A model generated the notes under the pieces. It searched no databases. It saw only the letters and a list, made by a program, of their open reading frames with translations, and was not told the origin of the DNA. A stretch of 57,945 bases of DNA from positions 1 to 57,945 of the forward strand of contig JBNKEI010000136.1 in the NCBI GenBank assembly GCA_050288705.1. Reading direction: 5' to 3'. The DNA is from JBNKEI01 sp050288705 (GTDB lineage: Bacteria; Myxococcota; Myxococcia; Myxococcales; UBA5297). Positions 39,155 through 48,476 of this stretch are shown here, piece after piece. The translations under genes and the position numbers were made by a program. Positions within the stretch are counted from its first letter, which is position 1. Every line of letters begins with the position of its first letter.

Positions 39155-41764
39155 TTAAGCGCGCAATCCCATGTGGCGATAGATACGTGCTACGTCAATA
39201 TTAGCACGTACAGCGGTAGCCAACTTCTCGATCATGGGTTCTAAATTCCAAGCGGCTACTATTTCTCCAAGCGGCGCTCTGCCTCGTCTAAGTCGTAGCC
39301 TATCGATAAACCAGCGACGAAAATGATCGTCATCAAAAATTCCGTGTAAATAAGTTCCCCACGCTCTTCCCTCTTGTTCTTCAATTCCTAAGCACGTTCC
39401 TTCTGCTGTTGGTAATGAAAGCACTATTGGTCTAGCACCATTTAAGGATTGAGTTTGGCCATGATGGATTTCATAACCGCGCACTTCTAACCCCGAGGGA
39501 AGATGCTTTGCCGAGGTGCAAGCAAGTTTCTTTTGCGGCGCCATTACCGTATTTATTGGCAACAATCCTATTCCGGACATCTTGGGAATCGCTGATTCTA
39601 TCCCCATGGGATCATCAATTTCTTTGCCCAGCATCTGAAAACCGCCACAAATTCCCACTATTTCGGTATGACCTGCATGAAAAAGCTGCTTAATTTTTTC
39701 GTCCCATCCTTGCTGTTTCAAATAACGCAAGTCACTACATACGCTTTTACTTCCCGGCAATATTAGAGTATCAGGAGCGCCTAATTCTTCCACCGTGCGC
39801 ACCATTCGCAAGCAAACATCGGGTTCAATAATAAAGGGATCGAAATCAGTAAAATTGGCAATGTGCGGCAGCTCAATAACTGCTACGTCCACTTTATCGC
39901 TTTCAGTAATTTCCGAATGGTTTCTACTTCTTAAAGCCACTGAATCTTCTTCTGGCAATAGCAATTGGGAAATATACGGAACTATTCCTAATACGTCTTT
40001 TCCGGTATAGCTTTCCAGGTATTCTACAGCACTCTGTAGCAATTCCTGCTTGCCGCGAAAGCGATTAATTATAAAGCCAGCTACCATGGCGCGCTCTTTT
40101 TCGGCGAGCAATTCCATGGTCCCTACTAATGCCGCCAATACACCACCTTTATCAATGTCCCCCACTATCAATACCGGCGCCTGCGCATGGGCGGCCATTT
40201 CCATGTTCACAAAATCATGGTTTCTTAAGTTTACCTCCGCCGGGCTACCAGCGCCTTCTAAAACCATCACCTCATGCTCTACCGCCAACGAATCGTAGGC
40301 CTCACGAGCAATTTGCACCATGCGCTTTTTTTTCAGGTGGTATTTTCCAACTTCCATGTTACCCCACGACTTACCAAGCACAATTACCTGCGACCCAGTA
40401 TCGCTATTAGGCTTAAGTAGCACTGGATTCATGCGTACGTCAGGCTCTATTCTGCATGCCTGCGCTTGCAGGGCCTGGGCGCGCCCCATTTCTCCCCCTT
40501 TGCCTACAAAGGAATTCAGCGCCATGTTTTGCGCTTTAAATGGGGCAACTCGATAGCCGTCTTGCAAGAGAATTCTACAAAAAGCTGCTGTTAATAGACT
40601 TTTTCCTGCTCCCGAGCAAGTACCTTGGAACATTATCGCTGGGGTTTTATTCTTTGGTTTATTTGATTTATTAAGATAATTAAAATTATTACCAGAAAGA
40701 CACTGTTTTATAGCTTCGCATAGTTTTTGGTTTTCTTCTTCAGTACGCACTGCAATTCGGAAATAGCGTTCGTCAAGTCCCTCAAACCCAGCACACACCC
40801 GGATAGCTATTTTTTGTTGCAAAAGTCGCCGCGCCAGCTCGTTGCTATTCAGCAAAGGCGATTCTAAGCGAATTAATAAAAAATTGGCATCGCTAGGAAA
40901 TACCCGCAAACCTTCTATTGATTGCAAGGCATCAATTAGTAATTCTTTTTGCTTATGCACCTGCTGGCTAATACGTTCTTTATAATCAGAGCAATCGGAA
41001 AATATGGATTCTCCCGCCGCTAATGCCAATTGGTTCACTGACCACGGAGGAAGATTTTCTTTCACCAGTTGTGCTAGGCCACTATCCATTACTGCACATC
41101 CCAATCTTAACCCAGGAATGGCATAAAACTTAGTCAATGAATATAACACTATTACATTAGAAGGCCGATCATGCGTCAACCTATCAAGGTGAGCCACAAA
41201 ATCGGCAAAAGCTTCATCCACCAGAAAAATAGTGCCAGAATTTGCCCGAGCCAATTCTCGTAAATTTTTTACGTCTACGCATTGCCCAGTAGGATTGTTT
41301 GGCTGACCCAAAAATACTGCTTCTTCTCCCCTCAGTAGGTTTTCCAAACGATTAAGATCGAGCCGAAAATTTTGGCGCTCGTCTAATATTAAAGGCTCCA
41401 CCGAAAGTTTTGCTAATTGCGCAGCGCGAAAATAGTCAACATACGCCGGACTAGGTATTATCGCGCGCTTCACGGACAATAATTTTGGTATTGTCCAAAG
41501 CAATTCACTAGAGCCATTGCCAAAAACCACCTCTTCCGAGGCAACTTGCATCTTTTTTGCCGCCGCTAGAACCAGTTCCTTACACTCAGAGTCAGGGTAA
41601 TGCGCGGTCTCTTCCAGCACCCGGCGTAAACGACGGGTAATCCATTCCGGTGGCCCAAATGGATTGATACTGGCCGAGAAATCGAGAATCTGCCGATGAG
41701 GGCACCCGGCCTGCTCTGCCAGCTCTCTGGTATTACCCCCGTGAATCGCAGTTTTCTTATTCAT
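39155..41764 (-). CDS. Fused threonine-phosphate decarboxylase-like (CobC/CobD) and cobyric acid synthase (CobQ)
   Basis: An 869-residue two-enzyme fusion for cobalamin synthesis. Residues 1-360 are a PLP aminotransferase-fold enzyme of the CobD (Salmonella)/CobC type: HGGNTRELAEQ, DFSASINPFGPPEWI, VFGNGSSELLW, LGQPNNPTGQC, VDEAFADFV, and Lys in YSLTKFYAIPGLRLG (about 208). It makes aminopropanol phosphate from Thr-phosphate. Residues 371-869 are CobQ: P-loop-like FQGTCSGAGKSLLTAAFCR, FKAQNMALNSFV, then a glutamine amidotransferase domain with Cys in VGICGGFQMLG (about 704) and His in GTYLHGIFDDDHF. CobQ amidates four side chains. Both halves keep their motifs. Start: ATG 41764, next to a GTG. 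It follows cobT by 27 bp. Confidence 0.93.
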   Translation of the reverse strand: MNKKTAIHGGNTRELAEQAGCPHRQILDFSASINPFGPPEWITRRLRRVLEETAHYPDSECKELVLAAAKKMQVASEEVVFGNGSSELLWTIPKLLSVKRAIIPSPAYVDYFRAAQLAKLSVEPLILDERQNFRLDLNRLENLLRGEEAVFLGQPNNPTGQCVDVKNLRELARANSGTIFLVDEAFADFVAHLDRLTHDRPSNVIVLYSLTKFYAIPGLRLGCAVMDSGLAQLVKENLPPWSVNQLALAAGESIFSDCSDYKERISQQVHKQKELLIDALQSIEGLRVFPSDANFLLIRLESPLLNSNELARRLLQQKIAIRVCAGFEGLDERYFRIAVRTEEENQKLCEAIKQCLSGNNFNYLNKSNKPKNKTPAIMFQGTCSGAGKSLLTAAFCRILLQDGYRVAPFKAQNMALNSFVGKGGEMGRAQALQAQACRIEPDVRMNPVLLKPNSDTGSQVIVLGKSWGNMEVGKYHLKKKRMVQIAREAYDSLAVEHEVMVLEGAGSPAEVNLRNHDFVNMEMAAHAQAPVLIVGDIDKGGVLAALVGTMELLAEKERAMVAGFIINRFRGKQELLQSAVEYLESYTGKDVLGIVPYISQLLLPEEDSVALRSRNHSEITESDKVDVAVIELPHIANFTDFDPFIIEPDVCLRMVRTVEELGAPDTLILPGSKSVCSDLRYLKQQGWDEKIKQLFHAGHTEIVGICGGFQMLGKEIDDPMGIESAIPKMSGIGLLPINTVMAPQKKLACTSAKHLPSGLEVRGYEIHHGQTQSLNGARPIVLSLPTAEGTCLGIEEQEGRAWGTYLHGIFDDDHFRRWFIDRLRLRRGRAPLGEIVAAWNLEPMIEKLATAVRANIDVARIYRHMGLRA

Positions 41765-41791
41765 CACGTCTTATAGAACTCAAACAGGCTT

Positions 41792-43015
41792 TTACACTGC
41801 GCCAGACACTCCAATTTCCTCGAAAGTAGCCATTTCTTTTAAAATCATTGCTGCCCCATCAATGATATTCATAGCTACCGCTGCTCCCGTTCCCTCCCCG
41901 AGCCGAAATCCTAAATCCAAAATGGGAGTCTTTCCTAATTTTTCCAAGGAAATTCTATGCCCAGGCTCTACACTCTTATGAGCACAAAGCATGTATTCGC
42001 GACTTTTTGGTTCCAAAAGATGCGCGATCAGTGCCCCGGCAGTGGAAATAAACCCATCGACCACCACCGGCTTTTTCATAGCTGCCGCTCCTAAACACAA
42101 ACCAGCTAATCCCCCGATTTCATAGCCCCCGAGCTTTTCTAACAGGTCCAGACCGTCTTCCGGATTAGGCCGGTTGCAGGCCAAGGCTTTCTCAACAACT
42201 GCTATTTTCCTCTTCCACATAGCATCGTCTATGCCCGTACCTCGACCAGTAACTTCTTGCACTGGACGGGCACTCATCGCTGCCACTAGAGCGCTACTAG
42301 CGGTAGTATTTCCTATTCCCATTTCTCCGGTTCCAAATACGTCTACTGAGTCCCCGATTTCACAGGCAATCTCTATTCCGGCTTCTACTGAGCGAATTGC
42401 TTCCGCTCGGCTCATGGCTGGACCGCGAGCAATATTCTTGGTTTTGAAACCAATTTTTTTGGAGCGTATCGCCCCTTGTTCCACCAATTCAGTAAGATCT
42501 GCCGCTACCCCCATATCCACCACCACCACCTCGGCACCCGACTGCTTAGCCAATATGTTGATTGCTGCCTTTCCCTGCGCAAATCCTTTTACCATTTGCG
42601 CAGTCACTTCCGCCGGATACTTGCTCACCCCTTCGTCGACCACCCCGTGATCTGAAGCCATGACCACAATGGTTTTTCTTTTCACTGGGGGACGAATGCT
42701 ACCGGTCATTCCTGCTAACTCTATTCCCAAATCCATCATCCGCCCCAAAGCCCAATGCGGCATTACCAATTGCTCCAACCTTGCCCTTGCCTGATTGCGC
42801 GCGTTGGAGTCTTGAGATTCTATTTTGCTTAGCGTTTCTCTCAGTAATTTCACTATCTCATCTCTTTCTTTGTATTGACTCAGAGAACAATGGTTTCCCA
42901 TATTCAGGTTTACCCCACCGGCCATTGGCGCTTGGGAATCGGTTTCACCTCTAACATGAAGTAGCACCGCTAATGTCAAGCTAGAAACATTTCTCCCAAT
43001 AATTTCAATGTCCAT
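41792..43015 (-). CDS. cobT: Nicotinate-nucleotide-dimethylbenzimidazole phosphoribosyltransferase CobT
   Basis: A protein of up to 407 residues that activates the lower ligand base of cobalamin. Motifs: GSIRPPVKRKTIVVMASDHG, MGVAADL, FGTGEMGIGNTTASSAL, GRGTGID, and LGEGTGAAVAMNIIDGA with the catalytic Glu (about 372). Usual length is near 350, so the annotated start at 43015 may be too early; an ATG at 42901 (MGNHCSLSQYKERDEI) with GGTGGGG upstream gives 369 residues and is a good alternative. Transcribed with the CobC-CobQ fusion. No cobalamin riboswitch was recognised in the short upstream interval. Confidence 0.9.
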   Translation of the reverse strand: MDIEIIGRNVSSLTLAVLLHVRGETDSQAPMAGGVNLNMGNHCSLSQYKERDEIVKLLRETLSKIESQDSNARNQARARLEQLVMPHWALGRMMDLGIELAGMTGSIRPPVKRKTIVVMASDHGVVDEGVSKYPAEVTAQMVKGFAQGKAAINILAKQSGAEVVVVDMGVAADLTELVEQGAIRSKKIGFKTKNIARGPAMSRAEAIRSVEAGIEIACEIGDSVDVFGTGEMGIGNTTASSALVAAMSARPVQEVTGRGTGIDDAMWKRKIAVVEKALACNRPNPEDGLDLLEKLGGYEIGGLAGLCLGAAAMKKPVVVDGFISTAGALIAHLLEPKSREYMLCAHKSVEPGHRISLEKLGKTPILDLGFRLGEGTGAAVAMNIIDGAAMILKEMATFEEIGVSGAV

Positions 43016-43115
43016 CTCTTACTTTGCATAAACTTCAGAAAGTTTTTTGACGCCGCCCTTCTTGGAAGGCTACTTTAGGAAAGGCTACTTCAGAAAAAAA
43101 CAACCAGGAATCTAC

Positions 43116-43583
43116 ATGCTGCACGTCTCACCACCGCAAATAAAAGCCGATGCCGAAAGAGCGTTACGTCGAGGAGAACTCAAGGACGCCTTGCTCCTTT
43201 TTCAGCAACTCCACAAAATCACTCCTAGCGACCATACTCTGCAGTCACGAATCCAGGCTATCGAATCGGTACTTGAACCAGAAAGTAAGTTTTCTGCCGA
43301 GCCTGCAATTAAGAACCGTCAGGCTTCACGTCCTCCTACTCAGGAGCAGACTGCGGAAATGCTGTTTGATCAAGGAGACTTTTCGGCCGCCATTGCTACC
43401 TATTCCCGAATTGTCCAGTCTCGACAAGGACACCAACTTGCACAGGAACGTTTGCAAGAAATCAAGACCATTCAGACGCTCCAACCAGAAACCATTCCAG
43501 CCCCCAGAACTTCTCACCCGGGCAACGTATACGAATTTCTGGAAATGCTACTAATGCGTATTGCTGGTCGACGCAAATTTTGA
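43116..43583 (+). CDS. Small TPR protein
   Basis: A 155-residue protein starting MLHVSPPQIKADAERALRRG. Two TPR units are visible: AERALRRGELKDALLLFQQL and MLFDQGDFSAAIATYSRIVQ, joined by a Pro/Ser/Glu-rich linker. No signal peptide, so cytoplasmic. The ATG at 43116 has AGGA seven bases upstream; the frame is open to 43047, where a small direct repeat (GGAAGGCTACTT / GGAAAGGCTACTT) lies. It is divergent from cobT and 109 bp before the kinase gene, so it is probably the first gene of the kinase cluster. Confidence 0.7.
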   Translation: MLHVSPPQIKADAERALRRGELKDALLLFQQLHKITPSDHTLQSRIQAIESVLEPESKFSAEPAIKNRQASRPPTQEQTAEMLFDQGDFSAAIATYSRIVQSRQGHQLAQERLQEIKTIQTLQPETIPAPRTSHPGNVYEFLEMLLMRIAGRRKF

Positions 43584-43657
43584 AAAAGGTTTCATAATTC
43601 GTTGACCCTAAACCTTCATCGGCCTATTTATTTGACTCTCATTTCGGTTCTCGGTTT

Positions 43658-43673
43658 TGGCGGCGAACCTGCT
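43658..43673 (+). promoter_or_regulatory. Possible sigma-54 promoter before the kinase gene
   Basis: TGGCGGCGAACCTGCT has GG-N10-GC spacing and partial agreement with the -24/-12 consensus. It is only 19 bp before the ATG, leaving a leader of a few bases, so it may be chance. Confidence 0.25.
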
Positions 43674-43691
43674 TTTTTGCGTTTTTGAGTC

Positions 43692-45581
43692 ATGAGTATG
43701 GTCGGACACCAGATCGCTCGCTACCAAATATTGGAACAAATCGGTTCTGGCGGGATGAGTGTGGTATATCGAGGGTTAGATACTTCTTTGGAAAGAGAAG
43801 TTGCCGTTAAGGTTCTGCACCCTCACCTGGCATTGAAACTAGAATCTCGCAAACGCTTTTCTCAAGAAGCGCGTGCGGTTGCTAAACTTAAGCATCCTAA
43901 CATTTTGGAAATTTTTGACTTTTCAGGGGGAAACCAAGACGACGCATCGCCACCTTTCATTATCACTGAATACATCCGCGGAGTAACACTACGCGCCTTT
44001 GCCGAACAAACCCCCTTTCATCCGCCGGAAATTGCCGCCATGGTAATTTACCAACTGGCCTGTGCACTGGAACATGCTCACTCTTCGGGAATTATCCATC
44101 GAGACATAAAACCTGACAATGTCATGATTAGTAACGGTGGAGCGGTCAAACTCATGGATTTTGGCATCGCCAAAATTCTGGACCGTGACGAAAAAATGAC
44201 CGTTACTGGCGCTTTGGTAGGCTCTCCTGCGCATATGGCTCCAGAAATGATTGAGGGATTGGAAGCCGGCCGCGAGGCCGACATTTTTTCTTTAGGCACT
44301 ATTTTTTTCTGGCTATGTTGTGGCAGGCTACCCTTCGTTGGAAAAAGCACCACGCAGACACTGAAGTTAATTCTGGAAGCTCGCTACCCTGATCCCCGAC
44401 TAACTGCTCCTGCGGTTTCCGACGAGATATCCTCAGTTTTAGCTACTTGTCTGGCCAAAAATCCCGAAGCTCGTTTTCCTAGTGCTGGTGCACTTCAGAA
44501 GACTCTAGCTGACATCTTGCGTTCTCAGGGAATAACCAACATCGACCACGAGCTATCGTCTTTCTTTTCAAGCCCCTCCGAGTACTCCAAATCCTTGGAA
44601 CAAAACCTGATTTCTCGCTGGATGTCTCAGGCAGAACACTTTCTCCAAGGACCAAAACGTAACCTTCCCCAAGGGCTTGATCGGCTTAACCGCGTGCTTT
44701 CATTGCGTCCTTGCCACAGTGAGGCTTCTCGATTAATTTCCACCATCAAAACGCGCCGGCGAAAACAACGCTGGCTAGTTGCGACCGTTACTTCGATTGG
44801 ATGCATAATCTTATTACTTTTAATATGGGGAACATTAAGGAAGAAAACGCCACCACCCGAACTTATTGCTTCCCAGCCAGCGCAACCTTCACCAAATTCG
44901 CAACTTACGCAAGCAATAAACTCATTGAAAAAGAAGAGTCTTTTGCATAAATCGAAACAAGTGACAATTCCTTCAGTCACCAAGCCTGCTACCACCAATA
45001 TTTCCGCCCACGTCTCGGAAAAATCAAAGCCAACCGATGCCACCAGATTTCTTTCTAATACCTCTATTTCTCTCAAAACCAATCCAGTAAATAATTCTGA
45101 CACCACCTCGATGCGCAAAATTGCCATCAAAATCCGCCCGCAGCAATACGCCCGCATCTATTTAGACCAGAAACTATTGAATCCTCACTCGCCTACATTT
45201 GAAGGCCAGATTCCCGTAGGCAAGCACCAACTGAAAATAGAGAGCGACTACTCTTGGCCTATAGAACAGGAAATCGACGTTTTATCGGCTACCGACAATG
45301 CTCCGCTTCAACAATTCGTCATCGATTTGGAACAGAAGCCAGCATTATTGGTCATCAAGAGCTCTCTAAAAGACATGAGATTCTTAATCAACGGCATGCC
45401 TTCAAGCGGCAGCTCTGGCGATTCGGAAACCGACCCTGTTCCCGTTCCTCTTCCCGAAGGTCACCTCAGAGGAAAAGCAAAGATTCGTGCGTTCCGTTCT
45501 GGATATCGAGATTATGAGCTCACTGCCGACTTCACCGCTGGCAAGGTTAAAGAACTCTCCATAGAATTGGAAAAGCAATGA
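43692..45581 (+). CDS. Transmembrane Ser/Thr protein kinase with two PEGA-like domains
   Basis: A 629-residue Hanks-type kinase. Kinase domain about 10-270: GSGGMSVVYRGLDTSLEREV, catalytic Lys in VAVKVLHPHL, HRDIKPDN (about 136), DFGIAK, GSPAHMAPEM. After a spacer helix there is one membrane helix (about 358-378, ATVTSIGCIILLLLIWGTL), a Ser/Thr/Lys-rich periplasmic linker, and two C-terminal beta modules of PEGA type (about 475-545 and 548-628, ARIYLDQKLLNPHSPTFEGQ; LLVIKSSLKDMRFLINGMP). The kinase faces the cytoplasm. The stop overlaps the next start as ATGA, so the TPR gene is coupled. Canonical HRDIKPDN and DFG suggest an active enzyme. Confidence 0.88.
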   Translation: MSMVGHQIARYQILEQIGSGGMSVVYRGLDTSLEREVAVKVLHPHLALKLESRKRFSQEARAVAKLKHPNILEIFDFSGGNQDDASPPFIITEYIRGVTLRAFAEQTPFHPPEIAAMVIYQLACALEHAHSSGIIHRDIKPDNVMISNGGAVKLMDFGIAKILDRDEKMTVTGALVGSPAHMAPEMIEGLEAGREADIFSLGTIFFWLCCGRLPFVGKSTTQTLKLILEARYPDPRLTAPAVSDEISSVLATCLAKNPEARFPSAGALQKTLADILRSQGITNIDHELSSFFSSPSEYSKSLEQNLISRWMSQAEHFLQGPKRNLPQGLDRLNRVLSLRPCHSEASRLISTIKTRRRKQRWLVATVTSIGCIILLLLIWGTLRKKTPPPELIASQPAQPSPNSQLTQAINSLKKKSLLHKSKQVTIPSVTKPATTNISAHVSEKSKPTDATRFLSNTSISLKTNPVNNSDTTSMRKIAIKIRPQQYARIYLDQKLLNPHSPTFEGQIPVGKHQLKIESDYSWPIEQEIDVLSATDNAPLQQFVIDLEQKPALLVIKSSLKDMRFLINGMPSSGSSGDSETDPVPVPLPEGHLRGKAKIRAFRSGYRDYELTADFTAGKVKELSIELEKQ

Positions 45582-46534
45582 AAAAACTGCTTTTAGCACT
45601 GAAATTTTTTGGAGTTTTTGGAGCTTTTGCCATATTTGCCAATGCGCAAGCTGAATACGATTCACTAAAACTTGCTCGAATTAATTTTGATTATGGCCGA
45701 TACCAAACTGCTATAGAAATAATCGAAAGTTTGTTTTCTAAAAAACTGCTTTCTAAAAATTCAGCTCTTTTAGAAGCGTGGCGCATGCATGGCCTATCAA
45801 ATTTTTACTTAGGACGCAACCCGCAAGCACGTTCGTCTTTTCTAAAGCTTCTCTGCATGGACCCAGACTATGAACTTGATCCATTGGTTATTCCTCCAGC
45901 AGCAATAATGGATTTCGACGACGTTAGAGAAAAAAATGCTAAATTATTAGAACCAATTCGGCAACGAAAAAGAAATATTGAGCAAGAAAAAATACTTGCG
46001 GAAAAAAGAAAAAAAGATCTCCTCGATGCTGAAGAAAGAAATAAGAAGGAAAACGAAACAATGGTTTTTATTCAACGCGTAGAAAAACATCATTATCTAA
46101 CTGATTTTCTTCCCTTCGGGGCCCCGCAAATGGAACAAAATCGAATGCGCGAAGGGGTTTTGTTAGGCGTTGGACAGGGAATTGCGCTAGCCACCACTTT
46201 AGTAACTTACGAAAGAACCAAAAGCTTCATTGGTGCTGACTACACAATTCCATCAGATAAGCTTTCGGCAGCAAAAAAATGGAGAGCTGCCAACTGGATT
46301 GCCTTTGCTGTTACCGGTGCCCTTTATGTAATCGGGGTAGTTGACGCTATATGGCATCATCAGGATGAGACGGTAACATGGGTGCCAATGCCCTCGCGTT
46401 CCCCAAGCATTTCTTCTCCTTCATCTCAAAAATCGTCTTCCAAGTCGCCCAATACCCAGTTCTACGCAGCACCTACTCCTTTAACTACATTTACTCAACA
46501 AGGAGCCCAATTCGGGATTACAGGTCGATTTTAG
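45578..46534 (+). CDS. TPR-type envelope protein with C-terminal membrane helices
   Basis: A 318-residue protein. A signal sequence (about 1-24, ending FANAQA) precedes TPR-like helices (LKLARINFDYGRYQTAIEII, WRMHGLSNFYLGRNPQARSS), a charged coiled coil (about 120-165, KRNIEQEKILAEKRKKD), then FLPFGAPQMEQNRMREGVLL and two membrane-like helices (about 187-205 and 245-262). The C-terminus is Ser/Pro-rich and ends FGITGRF. This TPR + coiled coil + paired helices plan mirrors the protein at 12889 in the first kinase cluster. Translation is coupled to the kinase by a 4-bp overlap. Confidence 0.72.
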   Translation: MKKLLLALKFFGVFGAFAIFANAQAEYDSLKLARINFDYGRYQTAIEIIESLFSKKLLSKNSALLEAWRMHGLSNFYLGRNPQARSSFLKLLCMDPDYELDPLVIPPAAIMDFDDVREKNAKLLEPIRQRKRNIEQEKILAEKRKKDLLDAEERNKKENETMVFIQRVEKHHYLTDFLPFGAPQMEQNRMREGVLLGVGQGIALATTLVTYERTKSFIGADYTIPSDKLSAAKKWRAANWIAFAVTGALYVIGVVDAIWHHQDETVTWVPMPSRSPSISSPSSQKSSSKSPNTQFYAAPTPLTTFTQQGAQFGITGRF

Positions 46535-46563
46535 CCTATAAGATTAACATAAGGACGTTTCCA

Positions 46564-48384
46564 ATGCCTCTTTTGACGGTCAAACTCTTCAACGGACAGC
46601 AAAAGTTATTCTCTATTGTAAAACGTATTACCAGCGTAGGAAGGTCGTCGGAAAATGATTTAGTAATTGATGACCCCACGATACCTTCTAGCGTTCTTCA
46701 TTTAGAGTGGGATGGAAATCAATGCCGACTATGCTCCCACGATAGTCCTGTTCGAGTTAACAAAAAAAATATTCAGGAAACTGTATTGAGCAATGGCGAT
46801 ATTGTCGTTCTTGGCGATTCGCAAATGGTTTTTTCTGACTCTTCAAACAGTGAATTGGATGATGAACCAAGCAACGAAACAATCACAGCAACAACTGGTA
46901 ACGTCCTTATACGAGACGCTTCTGTCCTTCAAAAGTTGGTTTCTTTTAGTCAAACGTTACTTGGACACTATGAAATTAATTCATTATTAGAAACTATGAT
47001 AGACCAGGTCATTGAACTAGTAAATGCAGACAAAGGTTTTCTAATTTTATTCGAAGGAAATCAACCACATATCAAAGTAGCGCGCAACGTACGCCATGAA
47101 AATATTGATAACGCCATTAATAGAGTTTCCGATTCAATTATCAACACCGTTCTGCAATCGCAAAAACCGATTATCGTATCTGATGCGTTACAAGACCCGC
47201 TATACTCTAGCAGTGAGTCAGTAGTGAACTTGAAACTTCTCTCGGTAATGTGTGCCCCCCTCACCGAAAAAGGAGAGGTTTTTGGCATAATCTACGTAGG
47301 CAACGATTCAGTTGCTGGATTGTTTGAAACACAAAGCCTGGAGCTGCTAACCATTTGGGCCGCGCAGACTTCTCTAATTCTTCGCAATGCTATTTTGGTA
47401 AACGAATTAAGAATAGATAATCAGCAACTACGCAAGCAATTAGAAGATACCCAATTTGGTGAAATCATCGGCGCGGGCTCTAGCATGAGAGACGTGTTTA
47501 AAAAAACCGAAAAAATAGCAGTAACCGATATTTCCGTATTAGTCACCGGAGAAACTGGAACTGGCAAAGAACTAATTGCCAAGGAAATTCACAAGCGCAG
47601 CCCGCGCGCTAAAGGGCCTTTTGTAACCATCAACTGTGGAGCTATTCCAGAAAATCTTTTGGAAAGTGAGCTTTTTGGCCATGTAAGGGGCGCTTTTACC
47701 GGCGCAGTTACAACCCGCCAAGGTAGATTTCAAGCCGCTCATGGTGGAACTCTTTTTCTGGACGAAATTGGAGAAATGCCTCTTCATCTTCAAGTTAAAA
47801 TTCTTCGCGCTTTGCAGGAAAAACGAGTCACTAAAGTGGGAGACAGTCGTTCAGAAAACGTAGATATTCGACTAATTTCCGCTACCAACAAAAACTTAGA
47901 AGAAGAAATTAAGAAACTTACTTTCCGTGAAGATTTATATTACCGATTAAATGAAGTTAATATTCATCTCCCTCCGTTACGCGAACGAGTAGAAGATATT
48001 CCGGTAATCGCAAAGTTTTTTCTTTCTAAGTATTCATGCCAACTCAACTCGAATGTGCGAGGATTTTCGCCTAGCGCTACGGTTTCTATGAAAAAATACT
48101 TGTGGCCAGGGAATGTTCGCGAGCTAGAAAACCGCATAAAAAAAGCTATTGTACTCGGCGAAAAGGCCTTAATATCCGCGGAAGACTTGGATTTAAAGTC
48201 AGAGCATTTTGCTCCAATACTTTCTTTGACACAAGCTAAAGAAGAATTTCAAAAAAACTACATTAACGAAGTACTAGAACGTAACAATGGTAACCGCACC
48301 AAGACGGCCAAAGACCTAGGGGTTGATCCTAGAACAATCTTTAGGCACCTAGAAACCGAAAGAATTGAAAAAACAGAAACCTAG
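46564..48384 (+). CDS. FHA-GAF-AAA+ sigma-54-dependent activator
   Basis: A 606-residue transcription activator. FHA domain about 1-100 (SVGRSSENDLVIDD, SSVLHLEW), a phosphothreonine-binding module. GAF domain about 125-280 (INSLLETMIDQVIELVNADK, IIYVGNDS). AAA+ domain about 298-535 with Walker A GETGTGKELIAKEIH, canonical GAFTGA loop, Walker B GGTLFLDEIGEMP. C-terminal Fis HTH (GNRTKTAKDLGVDPRTIFRH, about 574). No receiver domain, so it should respond to phosphorylated partners through FHA, most simply the kinase two genes upstream, and to a ligand through GAF. AAGGA precedes the ATG at 46564; the frame extends 62 codons further, overlapping the TPR gene, without support. Confidence 0.88.
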   Translation: MPLLTVKLFNGQQKLFSIVKRITSVGRSSENDLVIDDPTIPSSVLHLEWDGNQCRLCSHDSPVRVNKKNIQETVLSNGDIVVLGDSQMVFSDSSNSELDDEPSNETITATTGNVLIRDASVLQKLVSFSQTLLGHYEINSLLETMIDQVIELVNADKGFLILFEGNQPHIKVARNVRHENIDNAINRVSDSIINTVLQSQKPIIVSDALQDPLYSSSESVVNLKLLSVMCAPLTEKGEVFGIIYVGNDSVAGLFETQSLELLTIWAAQTSLILRNAILVNELRIDNQQLRKQLEDTQFGEIIGAGSSMRDVFKKTEKIAVTDISVLVTGETGTGKELIAKEIHKRSPRAKGPFVTINCGAIPENLLESELFGHVRGAFTGAVTTRQGRFQAAHGGTLFLDEIGEMPLHLQVKILRALQEKRVTKVGDSRSENVDIRLISATNKNLEEEIKKLTFREDLYYRLNEVNIHLPPLRERVEDIPVIAKFFLSKYSCQLNSNVRGFSPSATVSMKKYLWPGNVRELENRIKKAIVLGEKALISAEDLDLKSEHFAPILSLTQAKEEFQKNYINEVLERNNGNRTKTAKDLGVDPRTIFRHLETERIEKTET

Positions 48385-48476
48385 GAAACAACTACGTGCA
48401 ATCAAGAACAACTCGTACCAATTCTTCTAAGTTTTATGAGCACCTAGCCAGCAGCTCAACCACCTGTCATCGGCGA

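Noticed and set aside
42174..42650. A 158-codon plus-strand frame opposite cobT
   Set aside because: Antisense to the conserved catalytic core of cobT, with no features of its own.
43016..43115. Cobalamin riboswitch before cobT
   Set aside because: The interval to the divergent gene is about 100 bp and no B12-box-like conserved core was found.
44627..45157. A 176-codon open frame on the minus strand inside the kinase gene
   Set aside because: No family features or ribosome site, and the plus-strand kinase with membrane and PEGA parts explains the region.
46378..46563. 62-codon N-terminal extension of the FHA activator
   Set aside because: It overlaps the coding end of the TPR gene, and a ribosome site precedes the ATG at 46564 where the FHA fold begins.
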